This document shows, piece after piece, positions 16,870 through 25,082 of a stretch of DNA of 64,000 bases (position 1 is its first letter; each line of letters opens with the position of its first letter). A program made the translations under genes and the position numbers. The DNA is taken from contig NC_013162.1 in the NCBI RefSeq assembly GCF_000023285.1, positions 124,001 to 188,000 of the forward strand. Reading direction: 5' to 3'. Below the pieces are notes generated by a model, which did not search any database, was not told the DNA's origin, and was given only the letters and a program-made list of their open reading frames with translations. This DNA comes from Capnocytophaga ochracea DSM 7271. GTDB lineage: Bacteria; Bacteroidota; Bacteroidia; Flavobacteriales; Flavobacteriaceae.

Positions 16870-17160
16870 TTATTTTATAGGTAATGTCTTTTTTATCTTG
16901 TTGTATTCTTCAATGATAGACCATGTTTTTTTGGTAATTAAGTTATCCCAAGGCCAAGAATCTATTGACCAGCGCATAATCTTATCTAAATCATTGGATA
17001 AATTATCACCAAATGATTTAGATGAAATATTATCACGTATGATAGAAAAGATATAAATTGCTTTCTCCAGTTGATGGGCAGGAAAGTAACTATCTTTCTT
17101 CTGAAGTTCTGCCTTCAACTCTGATATTAAACAAATTAAATTATTAGCAAAACTTTCCAT
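16870..17160 (-). CDS. Hypothetical protein, 96 aa
   Basis: Small helical cytoplasmic protein with no signal or TM segment. Trp-rich MRWSIDSWPWDNLITKKTW lies in the middle, and it ends KIKKTLPIK. It begins 5 bases after the stop of the gene at 17166-17765, so the two are an operon. Its local codon use is more AT-rich than the neighbour. Such short helical proteins next to unrelated accessory genes are sometimes immunity-like, but nothing here shows that. Function unknown. Confidence 0.6.
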   Translation of the reverse strand: MESFANNLICLISELKAELQKKDSYFPAHQLEKAIYIFSIIRDNISSKSFGDNLSNDLDKIMRWSIDSWPWDNLITKKTWSIIEEYNKIKKTLPIK

Positions 17161-17165
17161 ATGAA

Positions 17166-17765
17166 TTAAATTAAACTGGTTACAGGGTCATCTACCACAA
17201 ATTTTTGAATTTGCCCTCCGCTTAAGTTCCCTTGAGGAGCAGCAACGCCTTCAAAAAGTAATGTTCCTTTTTTTATTTGCCATTGTTTTATATCTGTCAT
17301 GTTATTCCATTCGGGCTTAATAGCAAGACTATTACGTGAAGCTGGAAAAGTTTCAAATAAATAACGCCCATTTGCCGTAGCTTTCAAACCCTTGTCATGG
17401 AATCTTATACCATATTCATTAGTGCGAGCTGTCAGACGGATAGCCTCGCCCCTGCAACCGTAGAAAATATCCCACGTCGAGCTTCGGGGGTTGAATATAC
17501 GTAGCGTGGTGCCGTACTCGGCATCGGGCTGTTTGTTTTGCAAACGCTCCGAGCGTGAGGGGACAATAAAAACATCTTGTATCGCCGTACCTTCCAACAC
17601 CCAAGAGAAAATCCATTCGCCTTTTACGCGTCTGAGTTCGTCGGCTTCCAGATGGTCTACCCATTCGATATTCCATTCGCCCACCAAAGCACCGAAAAAA
17701 TCATATTCTTCCGGTATGCGTGGGTCTTTTTTGTCATAATGCAATGCTTTGATAAATTCGTTCAT
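17166..17765 (-). CDS. DUF1579-like/lipocalin-like hypothetical protein
   Basis: 199-residue cytoplasmic beta-rich protein. The early block DFFGALVGEWNIEW resembles the start of DUF1579 or lipocalin-like domains (Gly-x-Trp), followed by alternating strands such as GEWIFSWVLEGTAIQDVF and YGTTLRIFNPRSSTWDIFY. No catalytic motif is visible. It is first in a two-gene unit with the 96-aa gene and is separated from the HlyD gene by about 170 bases. It may bind a hydrophobic ligand, which is an inference from fold only. Confidence 0.6.
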   Translation of the reverse strand: MNEFIKALHYDKKDPRIPEEYDFFGALVGEWNIEWVDHLEADELRRVKGEWIFSWVLEGTAIQDVFIVPSRSERLQNKQPDAEYGTTLRIFNPRSSTWDIFYGCRGEAIRLTARTNEYGIRFHDKGLKATANGRYLFETFPASRNSLAIKPEWNNMTDIKQWQIKKGTLLFEGVAAPQGNLSGGQIQKFVVDDPVTSLI

Positions 17766-17938
17766 AAATTATTAGATATTTTTGTTGCTATTATAATGAC
17801 AAAGATACGAATTTTTTGTTTTTCTCCCTATCCTCTCCTATACAATTTCTCTTTCCATACATATTTCATATGTGTAGGGGAATATACCTAAAACTAATAA
17901 GGAAAGATGTTGAAAATAGTCACTTTTCTTTGGTCAGT

Positions 17939-18871
17939 TTATTTTTTGAACACTACTTCTCCGTACATTCCTATCTTTAAAAAGCCGTCGTTTTTAACCT
18001 TTACTTTGATAGCATAGACGAGATTGGCGCGTTCAGATTTTGTTTGAATCGTTTTGGGAGTGAACTCGCTCTTTTGGGATATCCAGATAATTTCGCCTTG
18101 ATAGGTGCGGTATGCGCCTTTTCCGGCATCGGTGCGCACGGTAACTTGCTGTCCTAACTTGATTTGGGATAGTTGGTCGCCAGTGATGTAGGCTTTGAGG
18201 GTTAGTACATCGGTATTAGCGATTTTATAGAGAGGCTTTCCAAAGGTCTGCATTTCCCCTTTGAGGGCGTAGTTGACGAGTACTGTGCCCGCAATGGGGT
18301 TGATAATTTCACCCTGATTGATTTGCTCTTGAACAGCCTGAGCATTCTTTTGCAGAGGGGCTTCTTGGCTTAATACATTGCGGTTTTGCGTGTTGATGTT
18401 GGTGAGACTGACCTTGAGTTGGTTTTCGGTTACGGCTATCTGCTTGCGAAGCTGGTCGATGAGGGCGGAGAGGTCGTCCAATTGCTTTTGTGTGGCAGCC
18501 CCACCACGTACTAAGTTCTGCGTACGCGTAAGTTCACGTTCCTGTTGGGCGAGTTGTGCGCGCTGTACTTCGAGTTGGCTACGAATGAGTGCCACCTGGT
18601 CGGCAGGGTTTTGGGTTTTCTCTTTGAGTGAGGCAATAGTGGCTTCCACCTGCTCTTTCTGTATCTTGAGGAGGGTGACGTTTATCTGACCGACCTTTTG
18701 ACCTTCGGTAAGAGTTTTGCCTTCTTCTACATCGTAGTCGATGAGTTGCCCTGTCTGTTGGGCAGAAACAATGACTTCGTCGGCTTCGAAGTTGCCAGAA
18801 GCGTCGAATTTGTTCTTATTATTGCAAGCTATTAAAGCTATCAATGTGGTAATAAGTGCTATCTTTTTCAT
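17939..18871 (-). CDS. HlyD-family efflux adaptor lipoprotein
   Basis: 310-residue periplasmic adaptor (membrane fusion protein) linking an ABC exporter to TolC. The N-terminus MKKIALITTLIALIAC is a lipoprotein signal. After FEADEVIVSAQQTGQLIDYDVEEG (lipoyl half), a coiled-coil hairpin runs about residues 60-165, rich in Gln/Glu/Leu. The second lipoyl half and beta-barrel follow (GTVLVNYALKGEMQTFGKPL, then GQQVTVRTDAGKG). It is of the YbhG type. The ATG at 18871 overlaps the tolC stop as ATGA, so it is translationally coupled. The longer frame from 18955 lies inside tolC and is rejected. Confidence 0.92.
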   Translation of the reverse strand: MKKIALITTLIALIACNNKNKFDASGNFEADEVIVSAQQTGQLIDYDVEEGKTLTEGQKVGQINVTLLKIQKEQVEATIASLKEKTQNPADQVALIRSQLEVQRAQLAQQERELTRTQNLVRGGAATQKQLDDLSALIDQLRKQIAVTENQLKVSLTNINTQNRNVLSQEAPLQKNAQAVQEQINQGEIINPIAGTVLVNYALKGEMQTFGKPLYKIANTDVLTLKAYITGDQLSQIKLGQQVTVRTDAGKGAYRTYQGEIIWISQKSEFTPKTIQTKSERANLVYAIKVKVKNDGFLKIGMYGEVVFKK

Positions 18872-20160
18872 TTTCCTGTAATTAATTGATGGTTCTCTTG
18901 AGCTTGGAGGAGTTGTATTTGGTGCAGGATAAGGGTTTGCTGAGCGAGATGCCAAGCATTGACTTTCTGCAAGTATTCGTGAGTGGTGATAACCCCGTTG
19001 TCTAATTGTACTTCGGCTGCTTTAGCGACAGAGTGGCGCAAAGTTACCGATGCTTCATCTTGTTCTATGAGCTTTTGCAGCTTTTTGAGTTGCTCAGACT
19101 GTTGGGTGAGTTCGAGTTTTGTGTTGAGTAAAAAGGCTTGTCGGTCGGTTGTGAGACTCTCGCGGTTGAGGCGCAAAATATGTCTCTTGCTCGACAAGTT
19201 GTATAGCGGACTTAGATTCCACTGCAAACGGAGCCCCGTGATGTAATAGAAATCAGCTTGGTTGCTGAGCATATTGAGTGTGGGACGCCCGTAACCGCCT
19301 TGAAAAAACGCACTGAGCTTAGGTATATATTCGCTACTGAGCTGTTTTTCTTGCGCTTTAAGCAACGATTCCTGTAGCTGAAATCCTTTGAGTTCAGGAC
19401 GAAAAATTTCGGTACTTACGCTTTGAGACTGGGATTGAGGCGCAGGTTGTGCGAGCTGGGAAGCGTTGGTGAGCTCTTTGCCTATGAAAGTAGACAGCAT
19501 TTGCAAATAGGTAGCTTGGGTGGCTTCGTACTCGGTGGTTTGCATTGTCACGCGGAGGATTTCGGCTTTAAGCTCGTCTACATTGCTGGGAAGGGTCGTG
19601 CCGTTTTTTAGGGCTACTTCCGCCTTCTTAAGTTGCGACTCAAGCGTTTCGATATTGAGGCGGTTTTGCGATAACTGGGCATTGATGAGGAGTACCCCAA
19701 AATATAGGTTACTCACACGTTGTTTTAGGGTGTATAACTGCGTTTCGACCGCTTGTGCTTGCACGGCACTTTGAGCTTTGGCAATAGCCTTCTGACTGTG
19801 AATCGTACCACCTCCATAGAGAAGTTGGCTTACCTCGCCCACCACCTTGTATTGCTCCTTGTCGATGGTAGGCAAAGAGACGTTAGGAGGCAGTGGGAGT
19901 GCTCCTACAATGGTTTTAGAGAGGTCGGTTACTTCCGACTGGTAAGTGGCTTGCCCTAGGATAGAGACCTGTGGGAGGTAAGCACGGTTGGCATTGGCAA
20001 GGGTATAGTCTTCGGTTTTGGCTACCAAATCGAGCTTTTTGACGGCGGGGTAATTCTCACGAGTAAGACGATAGCAGTCCTCCAAAGAAAGGATAGCCTG
20101 CGCTTGCGCGGTGAGAGTGAGGGCTATAAATGCGGTAAGTGTTAAGATAAGGTGTTTCAT
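18868..20160 (-). CDS. TolC-family outer-membrane efflux protein
   Basis: 430-residue outer-membrane factor. The signal peptide MKHLILTLTAFIALTLTAQAQA precedes two structural repeats of long helices, each beginning with an outer-membrane-efflux block (SLEDCYRLTRENYPAVKKLDL near residue 27; the second half from about 215). It trimerises as the exit duct of a tripartite pump. I start at ATG 20160, because the longer frame from 20208 adds residues translated from a C-rich repeat. The HlyD ATG overlaps the stop codon. A 14-bp palindromic operator lies about 118 bases upstream, and the same palindrome lies before tetR. Confidence 0.92.
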   Translation of the reverse strand: MKHLILTLTAFIALTLTAQAQAILSLEDCYRLTRENYPAVKKLDLVAKTEDYTLANANRAYLPQVSILGQATYQSEVTDLSKTIVGALPLPPNVSLPTIDKEQYKVVGEVSQLLYGGGTIHSQKAIAKAQSAVQAQAVETQLYTLKQRVSNLYFGVLLINAQLSQNRLNIETLESQLKKAEVALKNGTTLPSNVDELKAEILRVTMQTTEYEATQATYLQMLSTFIGKELTNASQLAQPAPQSQSQSVSTEIFRPELKGFQLQESLLKAQEKQLSSEYIPKLSAFFQGGYGRPTLNMLSNQADFYYITGLRLQWNLSPLYNLSSKRHILRLNRESLTTDRQAFLLNTKLELTQQSEQLKKLQKLIEQDEASVTLRHSVAKAAEVQLDNGVITTHEYLQKVNAWHLAQQTLILHQIQLLQAQENHQLITGK

Positions 20161-20170
20161 AGTGGCAATC

Positions 20171-20211
20171 CTCACCCCCGTTCCCCCTCTCCGAAAGAGA
20201 GGGGGCAAGCC
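20171..20211. repeat. C-rich hairpin repeat, copy 2
   Basis: It matches 12571-12611 at 37 of 41 positions. The hairpin is CCCTCTC-CGAAA-GAGAGGG. Here it lies in the tolC leader, immediately upstream of the ATG, where it may act on the mRNA. Confidence 0.75.
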
Positions 20212-20277
20212 ATAAAACAGAGTAAAAGACTGATGAATTAAGGCTTTTAGGGGTATTATAGTGTTAATAAATTAATT

Positions 20278-20291
20278 TAACCATTTGGTTA
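20278..20291. promoter_or_regulatory. Palindromic operator upstream of tolC
   Basis: TAACCATTTGGTTA: half-sites TAACCA/TGGTTA with a 2-bp centre. It is exactly the reverse complement of the site at 21041-21054 upstream of tetR. It is the probable binding site of the TetR protein encoded alongside. Confidence 0.75.
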
Positions 20292-20327
20292 GGGTATAGA
20301 TAAAAAAAATGTTATTTAGCCTCCGTT

Positions 20328-20353
20328 CCCCCGAAGGGGGACAATCCGCAAAG
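20328..20353. repeat. C/G hairpin element shared with 37914-37939
   Basis: CCCCCGAAGGGGGACAATCC followed by GCAAAG. The reverse complement occurs at 37914-37939 with one difference in 26 bases. Each copy follows the stop of a regulator gene, so it may work as a terminator-like hairpin. Confidence 0.6.
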
Positions 20354-20379
20354 ACAATTGTTTAAGAGAAATCGTATTA

Positions 20380-20994
20380 TTATTTCCATAGCATCGCTTT
20401 AATCCATTGTGGGATAAGAGTTTTACGCTGGAGCATTAGGGCTTTGTACTGTTCTTCGGGTATGTTGACAATTAAGGTTAGGATAGGTTTTGCAATGAAA
20501 GGAAATATTACCAACCCGATGACGTTTAGGATAGCTTGCATTAGGTTAGGCTCTGTGATTTCGCCACGAGCTACAGCTTCGGCATATTGACGGGTGAGCA
20601 CAGAGTGAGTAAGTGCCTCTTTAATAGGGTTTTGCTCTACAAATGCTTGCGGGTTAGGACGCACCTCATTGAGTATAAAGGTAGGTAATTCGGGTTCTTT
20701 GAGGAGTAAATCGACGTAGTTAGAGACGATGAGGTCTATTTTCTCATCGAGAGAGGTATTTTCGTCGTTCAGCATAAGGTTTACTCCTTTAAAGAATTGC
20801 GCCATTGTTTCCATCATTACCATTTCAAAGAGTTTTTCTTTACTACGAAAATAATAGTTGAGCATTGCGTGGTTGATACCCGCTTCTTCGGCAATGTCGC
20901 GAGTGCGTGTACCTGCAAAACCTTTCTGATGAAAGACTTTGCGGGCAGCGGCTTTGATGCGTTCTTCGGTGCTTATATCTTTTGTCTTCTTCAT
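20380..20994 (-). CDS. TetR/AcrR-family repressor
   Basis: 204-residue transcriptional regulator. The N-terminal helix-turn-helix (ERIKAAARKVFHQKG, then TRDIAEEAGINHAMLNYYF, residues about 10-50) is classic TetR, and the C-terminal ligand domain has the CecR/YbiH-like look of regulators that control YbhGFSR-type ABC exporters. I start at ATG 20994, since the earlier start at 21027 overlaps the -7 box. The same palindrome TAACCA-NN-TGGTTA is present over its own -33 box and upstream of tolC, so it very likely represses itself and the exporter until a drug or other ligand binds. Confidence 0.92.
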   Translation of the reverse strand: MKKTKDISTEERIKAAARKVFHQKGFAGTRTRDIAEEAGINHAMLNYYFRSKEKLFEMVMMETMAQFFKGVNLMLNDENTSLDEKIDLIVSNYVDLLLKEPELPTFILNEVRPNPQAFVEQNPIKEALTHSVLTRQYAEAVARGEITEPNLMQAILNVIGLVIFPFIAKPILTLIVNIPEEQYKALMLQRKTLIPQWIKAMLWK

Positions 20995-21016
20995 CGTTAC
21001 TTCTGATTTTCGGGGG

Positions 21017-21054
21017 CAAAGGTACAACGAGTTTTTGAATTAACCAAATGGTTA
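21017..21054 (-). promoter_or_regulatory. tetR promoter with embedded operator
   Basis: -7 box TACCTTTG (minus strand, 21017-21024) and TTTG -33 box (21045-21048), 20 bases apart. The -33 box sits inside the palindrome TAACCAAATGGTTA (21041-21054), so a bound repressor would block the promoter. Confidence 0.8.
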
Positions 21055-21251
21055 GAACAAAAATTTAAATTACATAGTACGTAGGTAGTAGTAACAATCT
21101 AAAAGTCATATATTTACATATATAAATAAAAACCTATGGGTAGGTGAAAAATTAGAAAATTAGCAAATTAGGGAATTAGAAAATTAGGGAATTAGCAAAT
21201 GGGAAGTGTAGTTAATGGTTAATGGTAAATGGTAAATGGTGAATAGTGAAA

Positions 21252-21383
21252 TTGGGAGAGAGGTATACAAAGCTTATAGAATAATTAAAGAATGAGTGGC
21301 TCTACAGTGGCTCTACAGTGGCTCTACAGTGGCTCTACAGTGGCTCTACAGTGGCTCTACAGTGGCTCTACAGTGGCTCTACA
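21252..21383 (+). repeat. 11-bp word array, island A (12 words)
   Basis: In-register words TTGGGAGAGAG, GTATACAAAGC, TTATAGAATAA and TTAAAGAATGA, then eight identical copies of GTGGCTCTACA (21296-21383). Word order matches islands 53671-53824 (inverted) and 60724-60888. Confidence 0.88.
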
Positions 21384-21516
21384 ATGAAGACTAACCAAAG
21401 ATTAATTGAATACTAACTGAATAGCAATTGAATTTAGAATATTACTAATATCAATCAAGGGTTGAATTAATTGATGTGAGTTTGATGTGAGAAAGGGAAA
21501 TTAGCAGATTAGCAAA

Positions 21517-21548
21517 TTTGTGAATTTGCTAATTAGTTCGTACCTTTG
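21517..21548 (+). promoter_or_regulatory. Promoter of alaS
   Basis: TTTG at 21517-21520 and TACCTTTG at 21541-21548, 20-base spacer; 48 bases upstream of the alaS ATG. Confidence 0.8.
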
Positions 21549-21596
21549 CGCCCTGAAAATGTTAATTATTAACTGTCAATCGTTAGTTAAAAATAT

Positions 21597-24230
21597 ATGA
21601 CTTCGCAAGAAATAAGAGAACAATTCCTAAAATTCTTTGAAAGCAAAGGGCACACTATTGTTCCCTCGGCTCCTATGGTGGTTAAAAACGACCCTACCCT
21701 GATGTTTACCAACGCTGGTATGAACCAATTTAAAGAGTTCTTCCTTGGTAATGCTAAACCTAAATACAAACGCGTAGCCGATACTCAAAAGTGTTTGCGC
21801 GTATCGGGTAAGCACAACGATTTGGAAGAGGTAGGTCGGGACACGTATCACCACACGATGTTTGAGATGCTTGGCAACTGGTCGTTTGGCGATTACTTCA
21901 AAAAAGAAGCCATTAGCTGGGCGTGGGAATTGCTCACCGAAATATACAAAATTCCCAAAGAAAACCTCTATGTAACCGTTTTTGAAGGCAGTGAAGAAGA
22001 CGGCGTGCCTTTTGACCAAGAAGCCTATGATATATGGAAAGAACGGATTGCCGAAAACCATATACTTCTCGGAAATAAAAAAGATAACTTTTGGGAAATG
22101 GGTGACCAAGGTCCTTGTGGTCCTTGTACCGAAATTCACGTGGATATCCGTTCAGATGAAGAAAAAGCCAAAGTGCCAGGTCGCGACCTTGTGAATAACG
22201 ACTACCCTCAGGTAATTGAGATTTGGAACAATGTGTTTATGGAGTTCAACCGCAAAGCCGACGGTAGTCTCGAAAAACTACCTTCTCGCAACGTGGATAC
22301 AGGTATGGGTTTTGAACGCCTCTGTATGGTTTTGCAGAAGAAACAATCAAATTACGATACCGATGTGTTTACCCCACTGATTCACAAAGTGGAAGAGATT
22401 ACCCAAAGTAGATATACCTCAGGCGACCGTGTAACTGCTGAACAAGAACAAGTAAACATTGCCATTCGTGTGATTTCAGACCATATTAGGGCTGTGGCTT
22501 TTGCTATTACCGACGGTCAGTTGCCCTCTAACAATGGTGCTGGTTATGTGATACGCCGTATTTTGCGTCGTGCTATTCGCTATGGTTTTACTTTCTTAAA
22601 CCAAAAAGAGCCGTTTATCTACAAATTAGTAGAGACACTCTCTAACCAAATGGGAGGTACTTTCCCCGAATTGGAGAAACAGCAATTCCTGATTATGAGC
22701 GTCATAAAAGAAGAAGAAGCCTCTTTCTTGCGCACGCTTGAACAAGGTTTGCTAATGCTAGATGTGATGATACAAAACAGTCCTGGCAAGCAACTATCGG
22801 GCGGTAAAGCCTTTGAATTATACGATACTTACGGCTTCCCCAAAGATTTGACAGCGCTCATTCTTTCGGAGAAAGGGCTCACTATGGACGAAGCTAGTTT
22901 TGAAGAACAATTACAAAAACAAAAAGAGCGTTCACGTGCAGCAGCTCAAATAAAAGCTGACGACTGGGTAATACTCCGCGACGACGATGAAGAGGAGTTT
23001 ATAGGCTATGATACCTTAGAGGCTGTGGTGCGATTGGTGAAATACCGCAGAGTGGAAAGTCAGAAAGACGGTACTCATTTTCAGCTGGTATTCAACACTA
23101 CTCCTTTCTATCCGGAAGGAGGTGGACAAGTGGGTGATAAAGGTACTCTACAAAGTGCTAACGGTGAGCTTATCTATATTTTAGATACCAAAAAAGAAAA
23201 TAACCTTATCATTCACATTTCAGAACACCTGCCTACTAATTTAAACGACCCTTTCAAAGCAGAAGTACATTCAATATCACGTGAAATGGCAGAAGCTAAC
23301 CACAGTGCTACCCACCTATTACACCAAGCCCTACGCGAAGTATTGGGTACACACGTTGAACAGAAGGGCTCTCGTGTAGCTCCTGAAACTTTGCGCTTCG
23401 ACTTCTCTCACTTTGCTAAACTTACTGAGGAAGAGCTCAAAAAGGTAGAGCAATTGGTAAACAGACGTATTTTTGAAAAAATTCCTTTGCAAGAGCATCG
23501 TAATATTCCTATGCAACAAGCAGTGGAATCAGGAGCTATGGCACTCTTTGGTGAAAAGTACGGCGACCGTGTGCGTATGATTCAGTTTGGTGATAGCAAA
23601 GAGCTTTGTGGGGGAACTCACGTAAAGAACACAGGCGATATTTGGTATTTCAAAATCATCTCAGAAGGTGCAGTAGCAGCAGGTATTCGCCGTATTGAAG
23701 CGATTACCCGTGGAGGAGCTATGAAGTATTTTACAGAACAAGAACAGCTGGTAGAACAAATAAAAGAAACGCTGAAAAACGCGCAAGACCCTGTAAAAGC
23801 GATTAGGCACTTGCAAGAAGAAAATGCAGCTTTACACAAAGAGCTTGAACAGTTGAGAAAAGAACAAGCTAAACAACTTAAAACAAGCATCAAAGCTGAA
23901 TTTACAGAAGTAAATGGTGTTCAGTGTCTCGTAAAACAAGTAGATGCAGAAGTGGCAACTCTCAAAGACCTTGCTTTCGAGTTAGGTAATGAGGTGAAAA
24001 ATGCTTTTATATTCTTTGCATCAGCTCACGAAGAAGGCAAAGCACTCTTGTTATGCTATATCAATAAAGATTTGGCACAAGCCAAAGGATTAGATGCTGG
24101 TAAGATAGTACGAGAACTGGGCAAATACATTCACGGAGGAGGTGGCGGACAGCCATTCTTTGCAACCGCAGGAGGTAAAAACCCCGGTGGTATTACCGAA
24201 GCACTTTCTAAGGTTAAAGATTATTTATAA
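21597..24230 (+). CDS. alaS: Alanyl-tRNA synthetase
   Basis: Charges tRNA-Ala in the cytoplasm and edits mischarged Ser/Gly. The full-length protein is 877 residues. The class II catalytic core is at 1-250 ([51 protein letters not shown]). The editing domain has the zinc-binding [12 protein letters not shown] and the CGGTH motif in [15 protein letters not shown] coiled coil follows (about 710-765), then the C-Ala/DHHA1 domain ending with the glycine run [15 protein letters not shown]. The next gene starts on the last base of the stop (TAATG), so expression is coupled. Length and all motifs are intact. Confidence 0.98.
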   Translation: MTSQEIREQFLKFFESKGHTIVPSAPMVVKNDPTLMFTNAGMNQFKEFFLGNAKPKYKRVADTQKCLRVSGKHNDLEEVGRDTYHHTMFEMLGNWSFGDYFKKEAISWAWELLTEIYKIPKENLYVTVFEGSEEDGVPFDQEAYDIWKERIAENHILLGNKKDNFWEMGDQGPCGPCTEIHVDIRSDEEKAKVPGRDLVNNDYPQVIEIWNNVFMEFNRKADGSLEKLPSRNVDTGMGFERLCMVLQKKQSNYDTDVFTPLIHKVEEITQSRYTSGDRVTAEQEQVNIAIRVISDHIRAVAFAITDGQLPSNNGAGYVIRRILRRAIRYGFTFLNQKEPFIYKLVETLSNQMGGTFPELEKQQFLIMSVIKEEEASFLRTLEQGLLMLDVMIQNSPGKQLSGGKAFELYDTYGFPKDLTALILSEKGLTMDEASFEEQLQKQKERSRAAAQIKADDWVILRDDDEEEFIGYDTLEAVVRLVKYRRVESQKDGTHFQLVFNTTPFYPEGGGQVGDKGTLQSANGELIYILDTKKENNLIIHISEHLPTNLNDPFKAEVHSISREMAEANHSATHLLHQALREVLGTHVEQKGSRVAPETLRFDFSHFAKLTEEELKKVEQLVNRRIFEKIPLQEHRNIPMQQAVESGAMALFGEKYGDRVRMIQFGDSKELCGGTHVKNTGDIWYFKIISEGAVAAGIRRIEAITRGGAMKYFTEQEQLVEQIKETLKNAQDPVKAIRHLQEENAALHKELEQLRKEQAKQLKTSIKAEFTEVNGVQCLVKQVDAEVATLKDLAFELGNEVKNAFIFFASAHEEGKALLLCYINKDLAQAKGLDAGKIVRELGKYIHGGGGGQPFFATAGGKNPGGITEALSKVKDYL

Positions 24231-24793
24231 TGAACTTTTTAGCTCATATTTACCTTTCGGGCGAAGGCGATGAACTGCTCACTATTGGCAACTTTATCGC
24301 CGATACCGTACGAGGCAAAGAATACTTACAATACCCCGAAGCAATGCAACGGGGTATTTTATTACATCGTAGAATAGACACTTTCACCGATGCACACACT
24401 ATTTTCCGGAAAAGTAAACACCGATTGGTGCCTACTTACAACCATTACGCAGGGGTGCTGGTAGATATTTTTTACGACTATTGTCTTGCTAAACATTGGA
24501 AAGAATATTCTGATAAATCCTTAGAACAATATGCTCAACACTTCTACGATGCCTTAGAACGCCATCAACACTTGCTCAACGATAAAGCTCAAACTTTGAG
24601 CAAATACATCATTGCCGAACGTTGGTTAGAAAGCTATCAAACCTTTGAAGGCATCTGCTCCATATTATACCGAATGGATAGGCGTACAGACTTTGTTTCG
24701 AAAATGCAATATGCCATAGAAGATTTAAAAAGAGATGAAAAATTATATGAAGAAGAATTTACTCAGTTCTTTAAAGAAATACAAATGATGTAA
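24230..24793 (+). CDS. Acyl-carrier-protein phosphodiesterase-like protein
   Basis: 187-residue member of the DUF479/AcpH family. AcpH of E. coli removes the 4'-phosphopantetheine group from ACP. The family N-terminus [22 protein letters not shown] is present, followed by the His/Asp-rich metal-site residues GILLHRRIDTFTDAH and VLVDIFYDYCLAKHW. It is coupled to alaS by a one-base stop/start overlap; that neighbourhood is probably operon convenience. Enzyme activity in Bacteroidetes members is assumed from the family. Confidence 0.85.
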   Translation: MNFLAHIYLSGEGDELLTIGNFIADTVRGKEYLQYPEAMQRGILLHRRIDTFTDAHTIFRKSKHRLVPTYNHYAGVLVDIFYDYCLAKHWKEYSDKSLEQYAQHFYDALERHQHLLNDKAQTLSKYIIAERWLESYQTFEGICSILYRMDRRTDFVSKMQYAIEDLKRDEKLYEEEFTQFFKEIQMM

Positions 24794-24927
24794 TTACAAA
24801 AACTTTTCAGTAGAATTGATTGTTTCTTAGTAACATTTCTACTTAACACAACATTCATATAATTATCTAATAAACAAATAGATATACATTTATAAATAAA
24901 AAAACATCTTCAAAAATCATAAAATTA

Positions 24928-24959
24928 TTTGGCTAATTCAAAGATTATTCGTAATTTTG
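24928..24959 (+). promoter_or_regulatory. Promoter of rpsA
   Basis: TTTG at 24928-24931 and TAATTTTG at 24952-24959 with a 20-base spacer. This gives a leader of about 115 bases containing the perfect palindrome TTCCTAATTAGGAA (25047-25060) shortly before the ATG. Confidence 0.75.
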
Positions 24960-25082
24960 CCATAATTTTTTAAGGGCATAGAGTATTAATTTATCATTAT
25001 TGTTTCATTCTTTCCTATTAGAAATAACCCTACTAAAATACTCTCGTTCCTAATTAGGAAATACAAATTTTATTATCAGCAA

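Larger units (their letters stand above)
20161..20379. other. Control region between tolC and tetR
   Basis: It contains the C-rich hairpin repeat copy 2 (20171-20211), the TetR-type operator (20278-20291) and a second C/G hairpin element (20328-20353). No obvious TAnnTTTG box for tolC was found. Confidence 0.6.
21055..21596. other. Repeat-rich intergenic region before alaS
   Basis: It contains AT-rich simple repeats built on AAATTAGCAAATTAG (about 21150-21200), TTAATGG/TAAATGG repeats (21211-21240), the 11-bp word array (21252-21383), ordinary AT-rich DNA and the alaS promoter. No gene is visible. Confidence 0.65.

Noticed and set aside
21296-21383. CRISPR-like array
   Set aside because: Units of 11 bp are directly abutted with no spacers, and no cas genes are present.
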